A stretch of DNA of 64,000 bases from Roseococcus thiosulfatophilus (GCF_017311575.1 NZ_JAFFQY010000007.1:38305-102304); one strand, 5' to 3'. Positions 36,385 to 51,412 are shown, counted from the first letter of the stretch. The notes: generated by a model not told the origin, from the letters alone. Numbers and translations are program-made.

Positions 36385-36615
36385 GGGGCGCTGCGGGAGG
36401 GCGCTGCCCTCCCGAACCCTCCCGCCGGGGACTTTTGGTCCCCGGACCCCTTCTTGAGATTTTGTGGGATTTGGAGGGAGGGGAGTCGCGCGAGTGCCCG
36501 TGGTGACGGGTGCACCTCGCCCCTCCCTCCAAATCCCACCAGGTCCCAAGGGTCCAGGGAACAAGTTCCCTGGCGGGGGAGCGCGAGGGGGCAGAGCCCC
36601 CTCGCAGGGCGCCTC
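36385..36615. repeat. Inverted pair of a structured intergenic repeat with covarying stems
   Basis: Two copies of a roughly 97-bp element, 36385-36483 (plus) and 36520-36615 (reverse), fill the convergent coq7/hemC gap from stop codon to stop codon. Inner 20-bp arms (36464-36483 and 36520-36539) are perfect complements. Each copy also has two hairpins: left 36394-36414 and 36425-36445, right 36583-36605 and 36554-36573. Matching stems differ in sequence but stay paired: CGGGAGGGC/GCCCTCCCG versus GCGAGGGGGC/GCCCCCTCGC, and CCGGGGAC/GTCCCCGG versus CCAGGGAAC/GTTCCCTGG. The 36-bp centre (36484-36519) is also partly self-complementary. Confidence 0.85.
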
Positions 36616-37635
36616 CTACCCGAAGATGTCCGCCGGGCTGTCGGCCAGGAGTTCCTCGCCCAGCGCCTGGCCCAGCGCCACGGCATCGGCGGCGTGGCCT
36701 GTCAGCGTCCGGCGCAGCAGGAAGCTGCCATCGGCCCGCGCGACAAGGCCCGTCAGGCGGATGTCGCCCTCGGGCAGCAGCCGCGCATGGCCGCCGATCG
36801 GCGTGCGGCAGGAGCCGTCCAGCGCGCCGAGGAAGGCACGCTCAGCCAGGCTGACGGCACGGGATTCGGTGTCGCAGATGGCGCTGAGCAATTCGTGCAG
36901 CTCCACGTCATCGGCGCGGACGGTGACGCCGATGATGCCCTGGCAGGCGGCCGGCACCATGTCGTCCTCGCTGATGACCACGCCCGCGCGGTGGTCGAGC
37001 TCCAGCCGCTTCAAGCCGGCGATGGCGAGCAGGGAGGCGTCGAACTCGCCCGTGCCCACGCGCGAGAGGCGGGTCTGCACATTGCCGCGGATCACCTCGC
37101 AGCGCAGGTCTGGGCGGGCATGGAGAAGCTGCGCCTGGCGGCGCACGGAGGCAGTGCCGATCAGCGCGCCGAAGGGCAGCGCGCTGAAGGGCGAGGCGCC
37201 GGCGCGGCAGGCGGCTTCGGCCGTGCCCTCGCAGGCGGTGCCGAGCACGATGGCGTCGCGCGGGTCCTCGCGGCGCAGGGTGCAGGCGAGGACGATGCCG
37301 GGGGGAAGTTCGGTCTCCAGGTCCTTCAGCGAATGCACCGCGAAATCCACGCGCCCATCGAGCAGCGCCTCATGGATTTCCTTGGCGAAGAGGCCCTTGC
37401 CGCCGATCTCCGCCAGGCGCCGGTCCTGGATGCGGTCGCCGGCGGTGCTGATCTCGTGCTCCTCGAAGGCCTTCACGTCGCGCAGGATGGGGCAGACGCT
37501 GCGGATCAGGTCGAGGAAATGCCGCGTCTGGTAGAGGGCGAGCGGCGAGCCGCGCGTGCCGACCTTCAGCGGAAGGGTGGGGCCGTGATGCCGGGTCGCG
37601 CGGGCGCGGGCGTGATGGGGGTGAGCCAGATCCAT
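36616..37635 (-). CDS. hemC: Hydroxymethylbilane synthase (porphobilinogen deaminase)
   Basis: 339 residues. It joins four porphobilinogens into hydroxymethylbilane in tetrapyrrole synthesis. Motifs: KVGTRGSPLALYQT, HSLKDLETELPPG, GTASVRRQAQLL and GSCRTPIGGHA, whose Cys holds the dipyrromethane cofactor. A 20-residue His-rich N-terminal extension (HPHHARARATRHH) precedes the first motif. It starts three bases after the bchP stop on the same strand, so haem and bacteriochlorophyll precursor supply is tied to the bchG-bchP operon. Confidence 0.95.
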   Translation of the reverse strand: MDLAHPHHARARATRHHGPTLPLKVGTRGSPLALYQTRHFLDLIRSVCPILRDVKAFEEHEISTAGDRIQDRRLAEIGGKGLFAKEIHEALLDGRVDFAVHSLKDLETELPPGIVLACTLRREDPRDAIVLGTACEGTAEAACRAGASPFSALPFGALIGTASVRRQAQLLHARPDLRCEVIRGNVQTRLSRVGTGEFDASLLAIAGLKRLELDHRAGVVISEDDMVPAACQGIIGVTVRADDVELHELLSAICDTESRAVSLAERAFLGALDGSCRTPIGGHARLLPEGDIRLTGLVARADGSFLLRRTLTGHAADAVALGQALGEELLADSPADIFG

Positions 37636-37638
37636 GTG

Positions 37639-38829
37639 TTAAGCCCTCGCCAGCCCGAGCAGATGGGCCATGTCCTTGAAGAAGATCTTGACGTGCGCCA
37701 GGGGGTCCTTCCGGACCAGTTCCTTGTTCATGTAGGATTCCCAGGTCAGGCGCTGGACATCCTTGTCCTCGCACATCTTCACGAAGTGCTCGCGCGTCCA
37801 GTCGGTGCGGTACCAGAATGTCTGCATGATCCCGAGGATCCAGAAGACCTTGCCGTGATCCTTCATGAAGCGCTTGCGGGCGGATTTCAGCGCCGTGGCA
37901 TCCCCGGTGGCGAGCGCCATCTGCACCGCCTCGGCGGCGAGCCGCCCGCCCAGCATGGCGTAGTAGATGCCCTCGCCCGAGGCGGGGGCGACGACGCCCG
38001 AGGTGTCGCCCGCCAGGACCACGTCGCGGCCATTGTCCCAGCGCTTCAGCGGCTTCATGGGGATGGGCGCGCCCTCGCGGCGAATGGTCTCGAAGCCGGC
38101 CAGGCCGTGCTGTTCACGCACCTCGGCCGTCGCGCCGCGCAGCGAGAAGCCCTTGCGCGCGCTGCCCGTGCCGATGCTGGCGCTGTCCCCATGGGGGAAG
38201 ATCCAGGCGTAGAAATCGGGGCTGGTGCGGCCGTTGTAGATCACGTCGCAGCGCGTGGCCTCGTAGGTCCCTCGGGCGGCGACGTCCTCGGGCACCTTCA
38301 CGATCTCGTGATAGGCGAAGACGCATTTCGGATGGGCCTGGCCCGGGATGGCCTGGCGGGCCAGGTCGCTGCGCGCGCCATTGGCCAGGATCACCATGCG
38401 CGCGCGGATGCGCTGGGCCGGGCCTTCCTTGGGTTCGAAGGCGATGACCGCGGTGCCGTCCGGGTCGCGTTCCAGGGCGGTGGCATCGCCCGTGATGCGT
38501 TCGGCGCCGGCTTCCGTGGCGCGCACCCGCAGCCATTCGTCGAACTCGCAGCGATCCACCATGCCGACATACCCATTCTCGACCGGCATGGGCACGCGCT
38601 TGCCCTTGGGCGAGATGATGTCGGCGCAGGTGATCTTCGCCTTCAGCAGATAGTCCGGGATGGCGAAGTCGCGGATGGCGCGGGGCGGGATGGCGCCGCC
38701 GCAGGGCTTGATGCGGCCGGCACGGTCCAGCAGCGCCACGTGCTTGCCGGCGCGTGCCAGGTCATGGGCCGCCGTGGCACCCGAAGGTCCTCCGCCGACG
38801 ACAAGGACGTCATAGGTATCCGAGGTCAC
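37639..38829 (-). CDS. bchP: Geranylgeranyl diphosphate/bacteriochlorophyll reductase
   Basis: 396 residues. FAD-dependent reductase that saturates three double bonds of the geranylgeranyl tail to phytyl. N-terminal Rossmann motif YDVLVVGGGPSGATAAHDLARAG, the conserved RIKPCGGAIPPRAI, and the C-terminal VLAGDTSGVVAPASGEGIYYAM flavin block. GTG 38829 overlaps the stop of the upstream transporter gene (GTGA), which fixes the start; the longer open frame to 39585 is antisense-like to no family and runs through the transporter gene. Confidence 0.96.
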   Translation of the reverse strand: MTSDTYDVLVVGGGPSGATAAHDLARAGKHVALLDRAGRIKPCGGAIPPRAIRDFAIPDYLLKAKITCADIISPKGKRVPMPVENGYVGMVDRCEFDEWLRVRATEAGAERITGDATALERDPDGTAVIAFEPKEGPAQRIRARMVILANGARSDLARQAIPGQAHPKCVFAYHEIVKVPEDVAARGTYEATRCDVIYNGRTSPDFYAWIFPHGDSASIGTGSARKGFSLRGATAEVREQHGLAGFETIRREGAPIPMKPLKRWDNGRDVVLAGDTSGVVAPASGEGIYYAMLGGRLAAEAVQMALATGDATALKSARKRFMKDHGKVFWILGIMQTFWYRTDWTREHFVKMCEDKDVQRLTWESYMNKELVRKDPLAHVKIFFKDMAHLLGLARA

Positions 38830-40139
38830 GTGACGGCCTCCTTCAGGGGCGGGGTGGGAAAGAGGGGGCGGGCGGCCACCGTCAGCCGCGTCGCCAGCAC
38901 GGCGGCCACCAGGAAAAGCCCGGCCTGGAAGAGAAAGACCGCGCCATAGCCCGCCGCCGCGCTGCCGAGCGCCGCGCGGGCGATGTCGGCCAGCACGGCG
39001 CCCGCGAAGCCGCCGATGGCGAAGGCGATGGCCTGCGCCGCGCCCCAAAGGCCCATGCGCGTGCCGGCACGGCCGGCCCCGGCCAGCTGCATCATGCTGG
39101 CGATCGCCGCCGCGGCGAAGGCGCCGGTGGCGAAGCCGAGGCCCATATAGATCAGCGTCAGCGGCGCGGCTTCCATTTCCGGCGTGGCGGAAAGCGCCAC
39201 CAGCATGGCCCCGGAAGCGATGCAGCCCCCCACCATCCAGCCGCGCAGCGAGGCGAGCCGCGCGCCCAGCACGCCGCTGCCAAAGATGGCCATCACGATC
39301 ATGCCCGCCAGCGTGCCGGCGTTCTGCAGCCCGGCCAGCGTGGTGGACTGGCCGATGGTCATCCCAAAGACCTGGCCCGCGAAGGGCTCGATGATCAGGT
39401 CGCTGAGATTGTAGGCCAGCATCGAGACGAAGACGAAAATGGTGAAGCGCCGCGCCGTGGCGTCGGACCAGACCTCGCCCAGCACGGCGCGGAAGCTGGG
39501 CTTGGGGCCGGAGGCCATGGCGCGCGGGGCGGGCGGCGCGGCCACGGAGCTCTCCACTCCGCGCACCGCGAGCGCCGCGATGCACACGGCAATGAGCGAG
39601 ATGATGGCGGTGACGGCCACCAGCCGCTCGGGCGAGAAGGGGTCGAGGAAGCGGCCGGCCGTGGTCGCCGTCACCGCGAAGCCCGCGATCATCATCACCC
39701 AGAGGATGGTCGCGGCCGGCGCGCGGCGCTGCGGCGCGACCTTGGCGGCCACCAGCGCCAGCAGGGAGGTGCCTGCGGCACCCGAACCCAGGCCCACCAG
39801 GAAGAAGCCCAGCGCCGCCACGGCGACGCCCAGGACGAAGAGGCTGCCCATCAGCGCGACACCCAGCGCCGCCACCGCACCGCCCGCGCCCAGCACCGCC
39901 ATGCCGCCGATGATCCAGGGCGTGCGCCGGCGCCCCATGTCGCTGCCATAGCCGAGGCGCGGGCGCAGCATCTGCACGCCGTGATGGATGCCCACCAGGA
40001 GCCCGGGCAGCGTGGCCGGCAGGGCCAGCTCCACCACCATCACGCGGTTCAGCGTGGTCGTGGTCATGATGATGATGGCGCCCAGTGCCGTCTGCACCAG
40101 GCCGAGGCGGATGATGGAGGTCCAGGAGAGCCCGTTCAT
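38826..40139 (-). CDS. PucC/BCD-family MFS protein (ORF428/Bch2 type)
   Basis: 437 residues with about 12 hydrophobic helices. Opening GLVQTALGAIIIMTTTTLNRVMVVEL and GIHHGVQMLRPRLGYGSD are the family's first blocks, followed by late GLWGAAQAIAFAIGGFAGAVLAD. Relatives (PucC, LhaA, Bch2/ORF428) help pigment delivery or light-harvesting assembly. Placement between bchG and bchP is the same as ORF428 in Rhodobacter. Both ends overlap neighbours by 4 bp (ATGA with bchG, GTGA with bchP). Confidence 0.9.
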   Translation of the reverse strand: MNGLSWTSIIRLGLVQTALGAIIIMTTTTLNRVMVVELALPATLPGLLVGIHHGVQMLRPRLGYGSDMGRRRTPWIIGGMAVLGAGGAVAALGVALMGSLFVLGVAVAALGFFLVGLGSGAAGTSLLALVAAKVAPQRRAPAATILWVMMIAGFAVTATTAGRFLDPFSPERLVAVTAIISLIAVCIAALAVRGVESSVAAPPAPRAMASGPKPSFRAVLGEVWSDATARRFTIFVFVSMLAYNLSDLIIEPFAGQVFGMTIGQSTTLAGLQNAGTLAGMIVMAIFGSGVLGARLASLRGWMVGGCIASGAMLVALSATPEMEAAPLTLIYMGLGFATGAFAAAAIASMMQLAGAGRAGTRMGLWGAAQAIAFAIGGFAGAVLADIARAALGSAAAGYGAVFLFQAGLFLVAAVLATRLTVAARPLFPTPPLKEAVT

Positions 40140-41023
40140 GCCATGGCCCTCAGGGCGAAGGCCGCGGCCAGCATGCCCAGCACATAGGGGCCCACGCCGG
40201 TCGCGTTGTACCAGGGGGCGAGCTTGCGGGGGTCGGTCAGCATCCGGCGCATGGCCCAGATTTGCACGCCGATGAGGGCCAGGATGATGATCGGGCTCAA
40301 TACCGCGCCCCAGGCGAAGAGGATTCCGACCACGACCAGCTGCGGCACCGCCATCATCCAGCAGGCCACCAGCGCAGCGCGCTCCGGTCCCAGCAGCACG
40401 GGCAGGGAGTTGATGCCAGTGCGGCGGTCGCCCTCGATCGCCTTGAAGTCATTCAGCGTCATGATGCCATGCGCGCCGACGCCGTAGAGCAGGGCGATCA
40501 GCAGGATCTCGGGGCGCGGGGCACCGCCGGCCATGATGGCCGCGGCCGTGATCCAGGGCAGCGTCTCGTAGGAGAGGCCGGTCGCCGTGCAGCCCAGCCA
40601 GCCGTTCAGCTTCAGTCGCAGCGGGGGCGCCGAGTAGATCCAGGCCAGGATCAGCGCCACCACGGTTGCGCCAAACCCCCAGGGACCCAGCGCGGCGGCC
40701 ACCAGCAGCGACATGCCGGACCAGAAGATGGCGATGTAGAGGCCCCAGCGGCCCGGGATCCGCCCCGAGGGGATGGGCCGGTCGGGCTCATTGATCGCGT
40801 CCACATGCCGGTCGAACCAGTCGTTCACCGCCTGGCTGGTCGCGCAGACCATGGGCCCGGCCAGCAGCAGGCCGAGCGCCAGGTAGCCCCACTTCCCCTC
40901 GAACCCCACGCCCGCCGAGACCGCGCCGCAGAGGAAGGCCCACACCGGCGGGAACCAGGTGACGGGCTTGAACAGCTCCAGCACCGCGGACGGGTCGAGA
41001 CGGGGTAGGGCGCGGCCGGACAT
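40136..41023 (-). CDS. bchG: Bacteriochlorophyll a synthase (geranylgeranyl transferase)
   Basis: 295 residues, UbiA superfamily with about nine helices. It attaches the isoprenoid tail to bacteriochlorophyllide a. The first Asp-rich motif is NDWFDRHVDAINEPDRPIPSG and the second NDFKAIEGDRRTGINSLPV; KPVTWFPPVWAF is the typical N-terminal block. ATG 41023 begins MSGRALPRLDPS; upstream open frame belongs to ppsR antisense reading. It starts six bases after ppsR. Confidence 0.96.
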   Translation of the reverse strand: MSGRALPRLDPSAVLELFKPVTWFPPVWAFLCGAVSAGVGFEGKWGYLALGLLLAGPMVCATSQAVNDWFDRHVDAINEPDRPIPSGRIPGRWGLYIAIFWSGMSLLVAAALGPWGFGATVVALILAWIYSAPPLRLKLNGWLGCTATGLSYETLPWITAAAIMAGGAPRPEILLIALLYGVGAHGIMTLNDFKAIEGDRRTGINSLPVLLGPERAALVACWMMAVPQLVVVGILFAWGAVLSPIIILALIGVQIWAMRRMLTDPRKLAPWYNATGVGPYVLGMLAAAFALRAMA

Positions 41024-41028
41024 CAGGC

Positions 41029-42435
41029 TCAGTTCTCCTCGTCCGGACCGAGGTCGCCGATGCCGTACCGCCGCAGCTTCACGTAGAGCGACTGCCGCGA
41101 CAGGCCCAGCATCTCGGCGGCGGAGGCACGGTTGTTGTTCGTGAGCTCGAGCGCGGCTTCGATGGCAAGCTTCTCGATCACGTCGGTGGCCTCGCGCACC
41201 AGCTCCTTCAGCGGCACCCGGCCCACGAGTTCCGTGAGCTGGCCGGCCGCGGCGGGCAGGGTGGGCGGGCCGGTCTCGATCGGGGCGGGACGGGGGCCGA
41301 TGTCGCGGATGGTGAAGCCGAAACACTGCTGCCCGCCATCGAGCACGGAGGCGGCGGAGACCTCGACCTCCGCCTCGGCACCCTGGTCCCCGCGGATTCG
41401 GGTGCGGAACAGCCGCACGGGGCCACGCCCGCGCACCTGCGCCAGCAGCACGTCCAGCTCCACCGCCTGGCGGCCCAGGAAGCGGGAGAGTTCCTCGCCC
41501 CGCGCCGTCGCCTCATTGGGCAATTGCGCGAGTTCGAGGAAGGCCGGGTTGGCGGTGATGATGCGCCCATCGGCGGCCGTCAGCACGAAGGCGTCGGGCG
41601 TGCTCTCCACGAAATCCGCAAGGCGGGCGCGCGATTCCGGAATGGAACCCTCACCCGACTCGCCACCGAGGAATGCGAGGCGGACGAGAAAGAGCGAGCT
41701 GCGCTCATGCCGCAACAGCGAGGCCGAGAGCAACGCCTCACGCCCGGTGCCCTGCATGGCGACGCGACGCTCCTCGGCCGTGCCGGCGGCCCGCACGGTG
41801 GCGAGCAGCGCCTCGACCCGCGCGCGGTCCTCGGTCGCGAAGGCGTCCAGGAAGGAGGGCTGCGCGCCGAAGATGCGGTCGGCGGCAAGGTTCGCCTCCA
41901 GCACGCGCAGGCTCGCGGCATCCAGCACCATCACCGGCTCGCCCGACATCTGGAAGAGCAGGCGATAGCGCGTCTCGGCCTGGCGCAGGCGGCCATACTC
42001 CCGCTCCATGGCCTGCTGTGCCTCGACGAGGCGCTGCTGGAGCGAGGCGAGAAGCCGCAGGTCACGTGCGAAGAGCACCACGCGGTCAGTGCCCGGCAGC
42101 CGGTTGGCCGCGCAAAGTAACGGAATGGACGCACCATCCGCCGCACGGAGATTGAGATGCCGCCAGCGCGGCATGTCTTGGGCGGAAGCCTCGCCCAGCA
42201 TGTCATGAACCTTGGAGCGGCTGTCCTCGGCGACGGCATCGGCGAGCGCGCGGCCAAGCCACGCCTTGCGCCCGCCCAGCGCTGCCGCCAGGTCCGCATT
42301 GCCGAAGGCCATGTCGCGGATCACTCCCGCACCGTCCATCACGAACGTCGCGTCAGCCGCCGCCGCGATGAGGCGTGAGGCTGCCTCCGCATCCATGACC
42401 CCCAGCGATTGGCTCGGGGTACCAAAACCCAACAC
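41029..42435 (-). CDS. ppsR: PpsR/CrtJ-type photosynthesis repressor
   Basis: About 468 residues. N-terminal region and two PAS domains (around residues 20-130, 155-255 and 265-375), with a coiled Q-rich linker (LQQRLVEAQQAMEREYG), then a Fis-type helix-turn-helix at the C terminus: ELTNNNRASAAEMLGLSRQSLYVKLRRYG, given here as NRASAAEMLGLSRQSLYVK. PpsR/CrtJ represses bch, crt and light-harvesting genes in oxygen by binding TGT-N12-ACA sites; two such sites lie before bchF. Only two Cys are visible (in LLCAANR and QQCFGF), none in the HTH. GTG 42435 is the likely start (AAAAGGA upstream); ATG 42396 is an alternative. Confidence 0.93.
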   Translation of the reverse strand: MLGFGTPSQSLGVMDAEAASRLIAAAADATFVMDGAGVIRDMAFGNADLAAALGGRKAWLGRALADAVAEDSRSKVHDMLGEASAQDMPRWRHLNLRAADGASIPLLCAANRLPGTDRVVLFARDLRLLASLQQRLVEAQQAMEREYGRLRQAETRYRLLFQMSGEPVMVLDAASLRVLEANLAADRIFGAQPSFLDAFATEDRARVEALLATVRAAGTAEERRVAMQGTGREALLSASLLRHERSSLFLVRLAFLGGESGEGSIPESRARLADFVESTPDAFVLTAADGRIITANPAFLELAQLPNEATARGEELSRFLGRQAVELDVLLAQVRGRGPVRLFRTRIRGDQGAEAEVEVSAASVLDGGQQCFGFTIRDIGPRPAPIETGPPTLPAAAGQLTELVGRVPLKELVREATDVIEKLAIEAALELTNNNRASAAEMLGLSRQSLYVKLRRYGIGDLGPDEEN

Positions 42436-42483
42436 GTGCGGCTTGTTCCTTTTGAGGAGGAGGGGAGAGGCATGGCATGAACA

Positions 42484-43314
42484 TCATGAATGCGCGGCCA
42501 TCAAGCTCACGAGGCCCTCCGCGCGCGCGAGGGCTCCGGCGGCGTCATCGGCGGTGGCATCGGCGCCCGCCATGGCGGCCTTCGCCGCGTCGTCCTGGAA
42601 GGCGGCACCGCCCACCATGACGGCCACGTCAGGGTTGAAGGAGTGGGTGCGAATCGAGGCGATCAGCCCCGGCAGGGCCGGCAGGCGCTCCGAGACGCCG
42701 CAGGACAGCGCCACCACGCCGAACCATTCGCGCGAGACCCGGCGATGCAGGTCCTTTTCCGTGCCTCCGCAATCCTGCGCGACATGCCAGCCGCCGGCGC
42801 GGAAGAACTCCGCGACCATGGCGATGCCGAAGCTGTGCTGTTCCCCCGGCATGGGCAGCATGAGGGCCGAGCGGCGCTGGGAGCCCAGGGGGCCGCCGGC
42901 CAGGGAGGGGGCAAGGTCATGCAGGACGGATTGCAGGGCCAGCATGCCGAGCGTGACCTCGACGAAACCGCAACGGTCCTGCTTCCACCAGTCGCCCAGC
43001 TCACGCGCCACGGTTGTCAAGGTGACGAGACAGAGCGATTCGGCGCTGTCGCCCTGCTGTCTTTTCGCTCTGACAGACCCCAGCAGTCCCTCCGCGTTTC
43101 CGGCGATGGCCAGGCGGGCCAGGCGCTCGACCTCGGACTGGTCGGCGACCTGACGGGCCTCGCCGATGCGGGGCAGGATTTCGCGGCTGAGCGCTGTTTC
43201 GATGTGGGAGGTGAGGCGCAGGATGCGGCGTTCCAGCAGGGCCGTCGCGTTGCTGCCGCGGTGCGGCGCGGAACGCTTCGGTGGCGCGACCCTGGCCTGT
43301 GTGTGCAGCATCAT
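42484..43314 (-). CDS. aerR: AerR/PpaA-type B12-binding antirepressor of PpsR
   Basis: About 276 residues. C-terminal cobalamin-binding (SCHIC-type) domain with PMPGEQHSFGIAMVAEFFRAGGW, whose His is the B12 ligand in AerR, and VAVMVGGAAFQDD. The N-terminal part is helical with many basic residues. AerR binds B12 after light exposure and weakens CrtJ repression. It lies directly before ppsR, 48 bp apart, as in other phototrophs. I prefer ATG 43314 (GAGGG five bases upstream) over 43329, because the predicted transcription start near 43337 leaves almost no leader for 43329. Long and short forms are known in Rhodobacter. Confidence 0.88.
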   Translation of the reverse strand: MMLHTQARVAPPKRSAPHRGSNATALLERRILRLTSHIETALSREILPRIGEARQVADQSEVERLARLAIAGNAEGLLGSVRAKRQQGDSAESLCLVTLTTVARELGDWWKQDRCGFVEVTLGMLALQSVLHDLAPSLAGGPLGSQRRSALMLPMPGEQHSFGIAMVAEFFRAGGWHVAQDCGGTEKDLHRRVSREWFGVVALSCGVSERLPALPGLIASIRTHSFNPDVAVMVGGAAFQDDAAKAAMAGADATADDAAGALARAEGLVSLMAAHS

Positions 43315-43343
43315 CCGCCCTCGGACCATTCCCTGACGCCCGG

Positions 43344-43373
43344 ATCATCGGCGGAACGCCTCCCATCTGTCAA
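43344..43373 (-). promoter_or_regulatory. Predicted sigma70-type promoter of aerR
   Basis: On the minus strand TTGACA (43373-43368), an 18-bp spacer and GATGAT (43349-43344). It mirrors the bchF promoter and overlaps the same operator block. Predicted start near 43337. Confidence 0.5.
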
Positions 43374-43401
43374 CGCATCTTTACGTCAATCTTCCTTGAC
43401 A
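43368..43401. promoter_or_regulatory. Composite PpsR/CrtJ-like operator between aerR and bchF
   Basis: A symmetric 34-bp block: TGTCAA at 43368-43373 and TTGACA at 43396-43401 with ACGT at the centre. It can be read as two TGT-N12-ACA-like sites with one mismatch each: TGT-N12-ACG (43368-43385) and CGT-N12-ACA (43384-43401), sharing 2 bp. PpsR/CrtJ consensus is established; binding here is inferred from match and from the adjacent regulator genes. Confidence 0.6.
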
Positions 43402-43425
43402 TCCGTCGTCCTGGCCTCCTAGCTT
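43396..43425 (+). promoter_or_regulatory. Predicted sigma70-type promoter of the bchF operon
   Basis: TTGACA (43396-43401), 18-bp spacer, TAGCTT (43420-43425). The -35 is a half-site of the PpsR-like operator, so repressor binding would block it. Predicted start near 43432. Confidence 0.5.
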
Positions 43426-43549
43426 TCCCTCGTTCGGAGCGATCCGGCCGCCGGAATCCGGAATGAGGGCTGAGGCCCCGTCCCGGCTTCGCCCAAGCGG
43501 GCAGGCGGCGGCGCGAGATGCGGTTCCGATGCGGAGGGGTAGTCAAGAC

Positions 43550-45366
<1,817 letters not shown>

Positions 45367-45370
45367 GGCC

Positions 45371-46895
45371 ATGCAGCTCACGCTCTGGACCTATGAAGGC
45401 CCGCCGCATGTGGGGGCGATGCGTGTCGCCACCGGCATGGAGGGGCTGCACTACGTCCTGCACGCGCCCCAGGGCGACACCTATGCGGACCTGCTGTTCA
45501 CCATGATCGAGCGGCGCTCCAAGCGCCCACCCGTCACCTACACCACCTTCCAGGCACGGGACCTGGGCGGCGACACGGCGGAGCTGTTCAAGCGCGCCCT
45601 GCTGGACGCGGCCGAGCGCTTCAAGCCGCAGGCCTTCATCGTCGGCGCCTCCTGCACGGCGGAACTCATCCAGGACGACCCGGGCGGGCTCGCGGCGACG
45701 GCGGGGCTGGATGTCCCGGTGGTGCCGGTGGAGTTGCCCTCCTACTCCAAGAAGGAGAATTGGGGCGCGGCCGAGACTTTTTATCAGTTGGTGCGGCGCT
45801 TCGCGGTGAAGGCGGAGCAGCGCCCAGCCACCTGCAACGTGCTCGGCCCGACGGCGCTGGGCTTTCGTCACCGCGACGACGTGAAGGAGGTGTGCGGACT
45901 GCTCGCGCGGCTCGGCATCACGGTCAATGTGGTGGCGCCGATGGGCTCCACGCCAGCCGATCTCACGCGGCTGGGCGAGGCCAGTTTCAACGTGGTGCTC
46001 TACCCGGAGACGGCGGGCGTCGCGGCGTCCTGGATGCAGCGCAACCTGGGCCAGCCCTTCACCAGGACCGTGCCCATCGGTGTGGGCGCCACGCGCGACT
46101 TCATCGCGGAGGTGGCCGCGCTGGCGGGCGTGGATGCCACAGCCATGCTCGCTGCCGAGGAAAGCCGGCTGCCCTGGTATTCGCGCAGCGTGGACAGCAC
46201 CTACCTCACCGGCAAGCGCGTCTTCATCTTCGGCGATGCGACGCATGCCGTCGCCGCCGCCCGTGTGGCGCGCGAGGAACTGGGCTTCGAGGTGGTCGGC
46301 CTCGGCACCTATTCGCGCGAACAGGCGCGCGAGGTGCGGGAGGCCGCGAAGGCTTTGGGCCTCGAGGCGCTCATCACCGATGACTACCTGGCGGTGGAAC
46401 AGGCCATCGCCGACGCCCATCCTGAGCTGGTTCTCGGCACGCAGATGGAGCGCCACACGGCCAAGCGGCTGGGCGTGGCCTGCGCCGTGATTTCGGCACC
46501 CGTGCATGTCCAGGACTTCCCCGCGCGCCATTCGCCGCAGATGGGGTTCGAGGGGGCGAACGTGCTGTTCGACACCTGGGTTCATCCGCTGATGATGGGC
46601 CTCGAGGAACACCTGATCGGGATGTTCCGCGAGGACTTCGAGTTCAACGACCAGGCGCCATCGCATCTCGGCCACAAGGCGGCACCGGTGCGCGAGGCGC
46701 CGCCGCTGGTCGAGGCCATGGCCGTGCAGCCCGTTGCCGCCGCCGTGCTGGACGTGCCCGTCGAGCCGCGCTGGGGCGCGGACGCCGAGGCCGAGCTGAA
46801 AAAGATCCCCTTCTTCGTCCGGGGCAAAGCCCGTCGGAACACGGAAGCCTTCGCCCGGGAACGCGGCGTCGCCACCATCACCGTCGAGACCCTGT

Positions 46896-46924
<29 letters not shown>
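45371..46924 (+). CDS. bchB: Light-independent protochlorophyllide reductase subunit B
   Basis: 517 residues. Begins [33 protein letters not shown] near residue 36 holds the Asp that is the unusual fourth ligand of the NB cluster; [15 protein letters not shown] supplies a Cys-containing block; [14 protein letters not shown] lies in the C-terminal light-independent reductase domain. Its last 29 bp overlap the start of bchH in another frame. Confidence 0.97.

Positions 46925-51411
<4,487 letters not shown>

Positions 51412-51412
<1 letters not shown>

Noticed and set aside
38830..39585. N-terminal extension of bchP to 39585
   Set aside because: The extra 250 residues are an alternate frame of the PucC/Bch2-type gene. 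GTG 38829 gives the expected Rossmann start and a 4-bp overlap.
41024..41326. N-terminal extension of bchG into ppsR
   Set aside because: The upstream part is a shadow of the ppsR 3' end; UbiA-type BchG starts at ATG 41023.
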